From positions 1 through 28,627 of the forward strand of contig CAKSHT010000010.1 in NCBI GenBank assembly GCA_934457235.1: a stretch of 28,627 nt of DNA. The letters are read 5' to 3'. Numbering within the stretch: position 1 is the stretch's first letter; every line of letters starts with the position of its first letter. The position numbers were made by a program, and so were the translations under genes. The notes under the pieces are model-generated. The model did no database searches. It was not told the origin of the DNA and saw only the letters and a program-made list of their open reading frames with translations. The DNA comes from an uncultured Oscillospiraceae bacterium. GTDB lineage: Bacteria; Bacillota; Clostridia; Oscillospirales; Ruminococcaceae. Shown here piece by piece: positions 1 to 5,845 of this stretch.

Positions 1-77
1 CGGCATAGCCGACAAACCGTGCGCGCAGGGCGGATGTTCGGCGGAAAAGTCACTTTAGTGACTTTTTCGACGGTCTC
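1..77 (-). mobile_element. Terminator-associated repeat, copy A (partial, cut by window start)
   Basis: Reverse complement of the first part of the repeats at 9277 and 25244. Read on the minus strand it begins GAGACCGTCGAAAAAGTCAC, folds a short AAAAGTCACT/AGTGACTTTT hairpin, continues through GCGCGCACGG and enters the GGTTTGTCGGC hairpin, where the window begins. It directly abuts a perfect 12-bp hairpin (78-105), as the other copies abut terminator hairpins. It has no coding capacity. The identification rests on near-identity to the two complete copies in this window. Confidence 0.85.
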
Positions 78-200
78 GTGGGGGAAAACTCTTGTTTTCC
101 CCCACACCCCTTTAGCGCTTTGGGTTGTTAGGGATTTCGCCGTCTGCGGACGGCGACGAGGGCGCTGCCCTCGACTCGCCAGCCTTTTGAAAAAGGCTGG
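78..200. repeat. Block of tandem hairpins upstream of the flagellar operon
   Basis: Four perfect hairpins follow one another: GTGGGGGAAAAC/GTTTTCCCCCAC (78-105, loop TCTT), CGCCGTC/GACGGCG (138-155), CGAGGGC/GCCCTCG (157-173) and CCAGCCTTTT/AAAAGGCTGG (179-200). There is no open reading frame of note. The last three are packed with almost no spacer, which is typical of interspersed non-coding repeats in clostridial genomes. Only one copy is in this window, so its repetitive nature is inferred from style and not shown. It may also insulate the sigma-D promoter from upstream transcription. Confidence 0.55.
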
Positions 201-236
201 ACCGAAAACTTTAATAGCTGACGCGCAAATTAAATA

Positions 237-254
237 GTTTTTCGATAGACTGAG
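237..254 (+). repeat. Possible end remnant of the repeat family
   Basis: TTTTTCGATAGACTGAG (238-254) matches the right end of copy C, TTTTTCGACAGACTGAA (9603-9619), at 15 of 17 positions. It is short and isolated, so it may be the scar of a decayed copy or chance similarity. Confidence 0.35.
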
Positions 255-321
255 CTAGTATGCGCGTCCCGGGTTTTCGTTGTTTTTTGCAGGAAATTTG
301 TAAAAAAATGCACCGCGGCGC

Positions 322-348
322 TAAAGTTTGGCTTTGTACTGCCGATAA
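322..348 (+). promoter_or_regulatory. Sigma-D (FliA/sigma-28) promoter of the flagellar operon
   Basis: TAAA (322-325), exactly 15 bases, then GCCGATAA (341-348). This is a perfect match to the flagellar sigma-28 consensus TAAA-N15-GCCGATAA. It lies about 100 bp upstream of flgM, so the leader would be about 90 nt. The late flagellar genes downstream, including the anti-sigma factor that inhibits this sigma, are what such a promoter normally drives. Confidence 0.93.
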
Positions 349-447
349 TATTTGTAGGCGAAATAGCATACAGGGCAATTGTGCCCCGCCGGAACAAGAG
401 ATAGACGCTAACTACATCACACTTTGACCGCAAAGGAGGCATGGTCT

Positions 448-705
448 ATGGAAATAAAAAGAATCAACGGGGTGCTCGCGGCATACAAGTCTACCCGCAA
501 GGGCGCCGTGCAGAAATCGGAGACCGCTTCCCAGATAAGAAATACAGACCGCGTGGAGTTCGGGTTCGATAAGGCGCTCCAGGCCGCCAAGAACGGCATT
601 TCCGCCGCAGTAAAGGCGGACGCTACGCCGCAGGAGATATCCCAGGCGCAGTCGATGGACAGCGTAGAGCCGAACGAGCTGGCTTCCTACATCATATTCG
701 GGTGA
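448..705 (+). CDS. flgM: Anti-sigma-28 factor FlgM-like
   Basis: Small protein of 85 residues, first gene of the flagellar operon. FlgM binds and inhibits sigma-D/FliA until the hook is complete and FlgM is exported, so late genes are timed to assembly. The assignment rests on size, the short N-terminal segment MEIKRINGVLAAYK, a charged helical C-terminal half and, above all, position: in Bacillus and clostridia flgM precedes flgN-flgK-flgL. Sequence similarity alone is weak. The ATG at 448 is chosen because AAAGGAGG (432-439) sits 8 bases upstream; an in-frame TTG at 424 would lie before that site. The gene sits behind a perfect sigma-D promoter, implying feedback on its own sigma factor. 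flgN starts 4 bases after the stop. Confidence 0.75.
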   Translation: MEIKRINGVLAAYKSTRKGAVQKSETASQIRNTDRVEFGFDKALQAAKNGISAAVKADATPQEISQAQSMDSVEPNELASYIIFG

Positions 706-709
706 GCAG

Positions 710-1189
710 ATGGACGAGAGAACCGCACAGGCAATAATCAAGTGCCTTGAGATAGACTGCGATTTCTACCGGGAGCTGCACAAGTTCCTCATGAAAAAGC
801 ACACGAAGATACTCGACGACGACCTTGAATGGCTCACGAACTCGCTCAACACCGAGCAGGCGTTCGTCATGAAGAGTCAGTCGCTTGAAACAAAGCGCCA
901 GGCGCTTTTCCAGGGGCTCGGCATCGCCGACAGGAAGCTTTCCGATATGCTGGACGAAGTCCCGGAGGGCTGCCGCGCCAAGATGAAGCAGCTTTCAAGG
1001 CAGCTCGGCGACCTGGTGGACAATATCCGGGAAATAAACGAGCAGACAAACGAGATAGTAAAGCGCAAGCTTGACAACCAGGCGGAGCTTGTGAAGCGCG
1101 CCGGCATTTTCAACAAGCCGGAGACCTACAACAGGAACGCTTCAAAGGTGACGGGCGGAAGCTCGGCAAAGGCTTTCAGGGAGATTTGA
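710..1189 (+). CDS. flgN: Flagellar export chaperone FlgN
   Basis: 159-residue, highly charged, almost wholly helical protein. FlgN (YvyG in Bacillus) is the cytosolic chaperone that keeps the hook-filament junction proteins FlgK and FlgL unfolded and delivers them to the flagellar type III export gate. Coiled-coil-like heptads run through about residues 10-125, and the C-terminal 30 residues (NKPETYNRNASKVTGG) look flexible, as in the family. It lies 4 bp after flgM and 38 bp before flgK, one of its clients, which is the conserved order. FlgN families diverge strongly, so position carries much of the weight. Confidence 0.85.
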   Translation: MDERTAQAIIKCLEIDCDFYRELHKFLMKKHTKILDDDLEWLTNSLNTEQAFVMKSQSLETKRQALFQGLGIADRKLSDMLDEVPEGCRAKMKQLSRQLGDLVDNIREINEQTNEIVKRKLDNQAELVKRAGIFNKPETYNRNASKVTGGSSAKAFREI

Positions 1190-1227
1190 CGTAACACGCC
1201 GGAGTCCGGCATTTAGGAGGAAAATAT

Positions 1228-2835
1228 ATGCGCCCCACATTCCTGGGATTTGAAACACAGAAGCGTACTTTACAGGTCGCGCAGAAGAGCCTGGATATCG
1301 CAGGCAACAACGTTTCCAACATCAACACCATCGGCTACACCCGCCAGCGCGTGGATCTCTATTCCATGTACGTCAGCGGAAACCAGAGCCTCAGATGGTG
1401 CAGCAACACCAATAACCTTTCGCTTAACGGCCAGGGAGTCAACGCCTACGGCGTCAGCCAGACCCGCGACCAGTACATCGACAAGAGATACCGCGAGAAC
1501 ACCGCTGTCGAAGCCGAGACCGAAAAAACCGTGAATATCCTTTCGGATATCGAGGACGTGCTCGACAACATCGACACCGACGGTCTGCAGTACTTCACGG
1601 AGCAGTACTTCAAGGCGCTCCAGGATTACTCGGTAGAGCGTCCGGACGCCGCTGAAGTCGCTACCATCGCGGCAAACTCCGCAGTTAATCTGTGCAGACT
1701 GCTCAACGATTACAGCACCAAGCTCCAGGAGGTCGAGGATACATACGTCAGCGAGCTGGAGAACACCGTCGGATATGTAAACAACCTGCTCGGCGAGATA
1801 AATTCGCTGAACGACCGTATCGCAAGGGAGCTTATAAACTACCCCGACGAGTACGGTCCCAACGAGCTTTACGACCAGCTCAACATGTACATCGACGAGC
1901 TTGCAAACTACGGCGATATCTCCGTCACCAAGAACGACAACGGTACATATTCCGTTGACATGGCGGGCGTGAATATCATCGACGGCGAGAAGTTCAAGGC
2001 GAATTACCTTGTAATGCAGGATTTCGCCAAGGCAGGCAACCAGGCGGCGCTCAACTTCGAGAGCGGCGAGGAGGTCAACCTCCACTCCGGCATTCTGAAA
2101 TCCTACACCGATATGCTCAACGGCAACGGCGTTTACGCTACGGGACGTCAGAACGGAACTCACGGTATCGCGTATTACAAGACCGCAATGGATATCTTCG
2201 CGCGTACCCTGGCGGATACGTTCAACTCCGCGAACGGTGCGGACGACGACCCCAGACGCCAGATGTTCGTCGGATATCCCTCCGGCGGCAAGGATCCCAC
2301 AGCCGATGAAAACGGCGACGGCGAACTGGACGGCGGCTACTCTGAGGTGCTCATCACCGCCGGAAATATCCACGTTTCCACCGTATGGAAAGAAAATCCG
2401 ACCATGATCGGCATGGTCAAGACGATAGACGAGACCACCGGCAAGGCTGTTTACGGTTACGATGAGACCACCGACAAGAACGGAAACGTAACGCTCCAGA
2501 ACACGAACGTCCTCTACCTGATATCTAAATTCGAGGACGGCGTGAAGTTCGGCAATGAGAACGACTTCAAGGGCAGCGTTTACCAGTATATTTCGTTCCT
2601 CAGCGACAGGCTTGCGGAAACGATAAGCTATGAAACCAGCCGCAACGATACCGCGAAATCCACCGTCGATACGCTGCTTGACGCACGGGACGAGGTTTCC
2701 GGCGTGCAGATGGACGAGGAGGGCATCAACATGCTGAACTACCAGAAGTGGTACAGCGCTTCTTCCCGTATGCTGACAACCCTGGACGACGCGCTGGATA
2801 AGCTGATAAACGGCACCGGCAGAGTAGGACTTTAA
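1228..2835 (+). CDS. flgK: Flagellar hook-associated protein 1 FlgK
   Basis: 535 residues, normal for FlgK, the first hook-filament junction protein, exported through the flagellar secretion system. The N terminus carries the rod/hook-family signature (AGNNVSNINTIGYTRQRVDL, about residues 26-45). The C terminus has the matching helical D0 segment (NMLNYQKWYSASSRMLTTLD). These two ends pack together in the axial core, while the middle (about 200-470) is the variable surface region. AGGAGG lies 6 bases before ATG 1228. flgL follows after 14 bp. No anomalies were seen. Confidence 0.97.
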   Translation: MRPTFLGFETQKRTLQVAQKSLDIAGNNVSNINTIGYTRQRVDLYSMYVSGNQSLRWCSNTNNLSLNGQGVNAYGVSQTRDQYIDKRYRENTAVEAETEKTVNILSDIEDVLDNIDTDGLQYFTEQYFKALQDYSVERPDAAEVATIAANSAVNLCRLLNDYSTKLQEVEDTYVSELENTVGYVNNLLGEINSLNDRIARELINYPDEYGPNELYDQLNMYIDELANYGDISVTKNDNGTYSVDMAGVNIIDGEKFKANYLVMQDFAKAGNQAALNFESGEEVNLHSGILKSYTDMLNGNGVYATGRQNGTHGIAYYKTAMDIFARTLADTFNSANGADDDPRRQMFVGYPSGGKDPTADENGDGELDGGYSEVLITAGNIHVSTVWKENPTMIGMVKTIDETTGKAVYGYDETTDKNGNVTLQNTNVLYLISKFEDGVKFGNENDFKGSVYQYISFLSDRLAETISYETSRNDTAKSTVDTLLDARDEVSGVQMDEEGINMLNYQKWYSASSRMLTTLDDALDKLINGTGRVGL

Positions 2836-2849
2836 GGAGGGCAGGCTGA

Positions 2850-4397
2850 ATGAGAATAACAAATTCAACGCTGCTGCGTAATTACGACAGAAATCTGAAG
2901 CGGATTTCCACCGAGAAGTACGCTTCAGAAAATAAAATATATTCCGGCAGGCAGTACACACGTGCCAGCCAGTCTCCGCTGAAAGCCGCAAAGGCTCTCA
3001 CCGTGAGAAAACAGCTCTGGCATACCGAGCAGTACCAGGAGAACCTCAAGGTGGCTGACAAGTTCTACACCGAGGCGGAGACCTCTCTGCTCCAGGTATC
3101 CGACCAGCTGGCTTCCGTTCGCGAAACTATCATCTACGCCTGCAACTCCACAAAGGATAAGGCGACCGACCTGAATATCCTCGCCGAACAGCTTGAAACA
3201 AAGGCTAAGGAGATGTGCTCCATCTTCAACACCAACAGTGCAGAGCGTGCGATATTCGGCGGAGAGAGCAACAGCGACGAGCCGTTTACCATCGAATACG
3301 ACGAGGACGGCAGAGCCACCACGGTGCTCTACCACGGCGTGCCGGTCAATGCTTACAGCAACGAAAAGAACTATCCGTTCTCCAATGATGTATACATAGA
3401 TATCGGTATCGGCATGGTCATCGGCGACAACCAGGAGGTAGACCCCCAGTCGGTGCTCAAGGTATCCTTTAACGGCGCGGGCGTTTCCGGCTGTGGCTTT
3501 GAGGGCAGCGACAAGGATCCCAGCACCCTTCGTCCCGAGAGTCTCAAGAGCGGCTCTGACCAGGAAAACACCGTCAGAATGACCGCCGGCGGAACTACCG
3601 TAACGCTTAAGTTCAAGGGCAGCAACACCGATGATATCCAGACCGCCATCAAAGACGCTTTCAATAAGGCTGGCGTTACCGACCCGGACAAGATACCTGC
3701 CATCGATTCAAAGGGCAACCTTACGATGGGCGACGGCAGCATAGCGAAGGTATCCGAAGTGCCCTCCATCAATCTCGACCAGCTCAACGATGGTCAGAAT
3801 TACACCGTTGACATTTACGCCAGCGGTACCAAAAAGACGATAACATTTACCGCGGGAGCCACAACGGCGGATACCGCGGCGAATATCCAGGCTAAGCTCG
3901 ACGAGGCCTTCAGATACGAAAAGCACACACCCTCCATTGACGATTACGGTAATCTCACCGTTGAGTATCCCAATGCAAAGGGCGAAACAGTTTCCGAGAA
4001 TGTGTACATCGCCAAAAGCGATATTGGCACTGCTCCGGACTTCAAGAACGGCGACACCTACTCGAACAATTACCTCCAGGTAACACTGGACGCGGCTGCG
4101 GCGCTCCGCAGGGGCGACATCGATTACGCGAACGCGTGCATCGACAGGATCGTTACTTCCTCCGAGAATCTGCTGGTCGAGATCGCAGACCTGGGTAATT
4201 CCGAGGAGTACATAGAGTTCAACCAGAACCGTTTCGACACAAGAACGCTCAATCTCAAGGAGCGTCAGAAGGATCTCGAAGCCACCGACCTCGAAAGCGA
4301 GATAACTCTGATGAAAACCTACGAGGCGCTTTACAACGCGTGCCTGCAGATGTCGTCAAGCATCATTCCGAACAGCATTTTCAATTACATAAGCTGA
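2850..4397 (+). CDS. flgL: Flagellar hook-associated protein 3 FlgL, enlarged
   Basis: 515 residues, while the family is commonly near 300. FlgL is the second junction protein, between FlgK and the filament. The flagellin-like N terminus is intact (MRITNSTLLRNYDRNLKRIS, then LLQVSDQLASVRE), followed by a TNSAERAIFGG segment (128-138). The C terminus (about 440-515) has the paired helix ending in QMSSSIIPNSIFNYIS. The extra length lies in the surface-exposed middle and includes two similar units at about 241-293 and 319-371, each a beta strand pair plus a helix ending in GNLT. The reading frame is continuous. The start is preceded by AAGGAGGGCAGGCTGA. The operon continues after a 116-bp gap holding a hairpin. 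Confidence 0.95.
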   Translation: MRITNSTLLRNYDRNLKRISTEKYASENKIYSGRQYTRASQSPLKAAKALTVRKQLWHTEQYQENLKVADKFYTEAETSLLQVSDQLASVRETIIYACNSTKDKATDLNILAEQLETKAKEMCSIFNTNSAERAIFGGESNSDEPFTIEYDEDGRATTVLYHGVPVNAYSNEKNYPFSNDVYIDIGIGMVIGDNQEVDPQSVLKVSFNGAGVSGCGFEGSDKDPSTLRPESLKSGSDQENTVRMTAGGTTVTLKFKGSNTDDIQTAIKDAFNKAGVTDPDKIPAIDSKGNLTMGDGSIAKVSEVPSINLDQLNDGQNYTVDIYASGTKKTITFTAGATTADTAANIQAKLDEAFRYEKHTPSIDDYGNLTVEYPNAKGETVSENVYIAKSDIGTAPDFKNGDTYSNNYLQVTLDAAAALRRGDIDYANACIDRIVTSSENLLVEIADLGNSEEYIEFNQNRFDTRTLNLKERQKDLEATDLESEITLMKTYEALYNACLQMSSSIIPNSIFNYIS

Positions 4398-4429
4398 TAG
4401 TTCAGCAAATTTGGTAGATTTGGTTAATA

Positions 4430-4470
4430 TGCGCTGCCGGTGGAACCGGTGAGGCAGGGAAGCCGGCGCA
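4430..4470 (+). promoter_or_regulatory. Intercistronic hairpin with GGA loop; candidate CsrA site
   Basis: Between flgL and the next gene. The outer stem TGCGCTG/CGGCGCA (4430-4436 with 4464-4470, one G-U) encloses the hairpin CCGGT-GGA-ACCGG (4437-4449), whose three-base loop is GGA. CsrA recognises GGA in hairpin loops near ribosome binding sites. The next ribosome binding site, AGGAGG (4500-4505), lies 30 bases downstream, and csrA is in the same operon. There is no T-run, so a terminator is unlikely. The CsrA role is inference. Confidence 0.4.
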
Positions 4471-4513
4471 TTCAGTTATATGGCAGGTTACAGACAACCA
4501 GGAGGTGTTGGAA

Positions 4514-5140
4514 GTGAACAGCAATCTTTTACAGATAACCACGATCCCGATCTCCATCGAGATCAAGGTGACAAATGCAAAGTACGAGTATCCCGACGCT
4601 GCCGAGCGTCAGCCGAAGGTGAACATAACGAACACCCAGGGCGGCTATGTCATGAAAGCCGACCCGATAAAGGTGAACATCGACACCTATCAGGCGCGCA
4701 AGAGCCTGGGATACGGGCACATGACGGACGGCGATATGATGGCGCAGAAAGCGCAGGAGGGATTTTCCCTCGCATTCCAGGGCACGGCAAAAGTCGCGTC
4801 TGAGGGCAATCAGCTTGCGAGAGGAATGTCCGCTTCGGAAATTGCGATACAGAACGCCAGAGCCGGTGCAACAGTTGAAACGATAATGGAGTTCCTGCCG
4901 AAGGAGGGCGCTGACATCACCTTCGACGGCGGAACGCTCAGCATTGACTACCAGATGGGCGACCAGGAAATAGACTGGGATACAATGAACCAGCTGCCGA
5001 TGGAATTCGTTCCGGGAAGCGTGGAACTTATCGTCCGCGACAGACCCCGCGTCGAGATAGAGTACCTCGGCGGTCCGATCTACTTCCCGAAGAGCGCGGA
5101 TCCTAATTACAAGCCGCCTGTGCTGGACGTCAAGGGCTGA
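4514..5140 (+). CDS. DUF6470 (YviE-type) flagellar-operon protein
   Basis: About 208 residues, function unknown. It corresponds in position and character to YviE of Bacillus, which lies between flgL and fliW. The N terminus (LLQITTIPISIEIKVTNAKYEY) and the C terminus (VELIVRDRPRVEIEYLGGPIYFPKSADP) are the segments typical of DUF6470, and a helical, Ala/Gln-rich middle (about 70-115) separates them. There is no signal peptide or membrane segment. GTG 4514 is preferred because AGGAGG (4500-4505) is 8 bases upstream; the upstream in-frame GTG (4505) overlaps that site. It is followed by fliW after 39 bp. Family identity is judged by recall of the family pattern plus synteny. Confidence 0.8.
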   Translation: MNSNLLQITTIPISIEIKVTNAKYEYPDAAERQPKVNITNTQGGYVMKADPIKVNIDTYQARKSLGYGHMTDGDMMAQKAQEGFSLAFQGTAKVASEGNQLARGMSASEIAIQNARAGATVETIMEFLPKEGADITFDGGTLSIDYQMGDQEIDWDTMNQLPMEFVPGSVELIVRDRPRVEIEYLGGPIYFPKSADPNYKPPVLDVKG

Positions 5141-5157
5141 TAAATTCTGAAAGGAGC

Positions 5158-5170
5158 GGCGGCTTCCGCC
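5158..5170 (+). promoter_or_regulatory. Hairpin in the fliW leader
   Basis: GGCGG-CTT-CCGCC sits between an upstream AAGGAG (5151-5156) and the proximal GGAG (5171-5174) that serves ATG 5180. A stable stem bordered by two GGAG motifs right at the fliW start could tune translation, possibly through CsrA. The hairpin is seen in the sequence; its role is inference. Confidence 0.4.
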
Positions 5171-5179
5171 GGAGCGCTT

Positions 5180-5608
5180 ATGAAGATAATTACCAGAGAT
5201 TTTGGTGAGCAGGAAGTTGACGAGAGCGGGATCATCACATTCCCCGAAGGCATAATCGGGTTCGAGGACAAGAAAAAGTACGCGCTGCTCAGCCCCCTCG
5301 GCGACGAGGTGTTCCCGATGTGGCTGCAGTCCGTGGACGCAAAGGAGCCGTGTTTCGTGGTCTACGACCCGATGGAGATCTACGGCGACTATAAGTTCGG
5401 GATATCCGACGAGGAGCAGGAGCTGCTGCGCATCGACGAGAATTCTCCCTACCGATGCCTCGCGGTGGCGATAGTCCCGGAGGATTACCGCAAGACCACC
5501 ATCAACCTTCGCTGCCCTATCGTCGTGAATACAAAGGATCGCATTGCGGCTCAGATCATTCTGACGGAGCATTATGAGTTCAAGGCTCCGGTCTACGAGG
5601 AGGGCTGA
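5180..5608 (+). CDS. fliW: Flagellar assembly factor FliW
   Basis: 142 residues, normal length. FliW binds flagellin and the translational repressor CsrA. Once flagellin is exported, free FliW sequesters CsrA and flagellin translation resumes. Family hallmarks visible are DFGEQEVDESGIITFPEGIIGFEDKKKYAL at the N terminus, ENSPYRCLAVAIVPEDYRKTTINLRCPIVVN in the middle and the terminal segment with HYEFKAPVYEEG. It is cytosolic. csrA starts 2 bases after the stop, the conserved fliW-csrA pair, and the two products act as a switch. Start at ATG 5180 with GGAG 5 bases upstream. Confidence 0.96.
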   Translation: MKIITRDFGEQEVDESGIITFPEGIIGFEDKKKYALLSPLGDEVFPMWLQSVDAKEPCFVVYDPMEIYGDYKFGISDEEQELLRIDENSPYRCLAVAIVPEDYRKTTINLRCPIVVNTKDRIAAQIILTEHYEFKAPVYEEG

Positions 5609-5610
5609 GC

Positions 5611-5844
5611 ATGCTTGTTGTTACCAGAAAGCCCGACGAGAGCGTTATTATTGCGGATAACATCGAGATCACAGTCCTTGAAATCGGCAAGGACAAGGTC
5701 AAGATAGGCATAAACGCACCGAAAGAGGTCAAAGTTATAAGAAGCGAGCTGAAGGACGCCCGCCAGACTAACGAGCAGGCGGCTCACGCTTCCGGCAGCG
5801 CTATCGCAGAGCTGCTGAAACAGCACAAACGGGAGGAGAATTGA
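5611..5844 (+). CDS. csrA: Carbon storage / translational regulator CsrA
   Basis: 77 residues, typical. CsrA is an RNA-binding dimer that blocks translation by covering ribosome binding sites. In Firmicutes the main known target is flagellin mRNA, and FliW is the antagonist. The canonical MLVVTRKPDESVIIADNIEI start, GINAPKEVKVIRSEL core (with the RNA-binding Arg of the VxRxE segment) and a helical C-terminal tail extended compared with E. coli are visible. The tail is where FliW acts in Firmicutes. It lies 2 bp after fliW and 1 bp before fliD, so translation is probably coupled. Confidence 0.97.
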   Translation: MLVVTRKPDESVIIADNIEITVLEIGKDKVKIGINAPKEVKVIRSELKDARQTNEQAAHASGSAIAELLKQHKREEN

Positions 5845-5845
5845 C

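Noticed and set aside
19..237. Open frame of 72 codons across the repeat and hairpin block
   Set aside because: It runs through inverted repeats, has no good ribosome binding site, and its protein looks like a translated hairpin sequence.
1270..2991. 573-codon minus-strand frame opposite flgK
   Set aside because: It is the shadow of flgK, with hydrophobic low-quality composition, no ribosome binding site and overlap of a certain gene.
4430..4470. Cobalamin or c-di-GMP riboswitch between flgL and the next gene
   Set aside because: The conserved core motifs of both classes are missing and the region is only a simple two-tier hairpin inside an operon.
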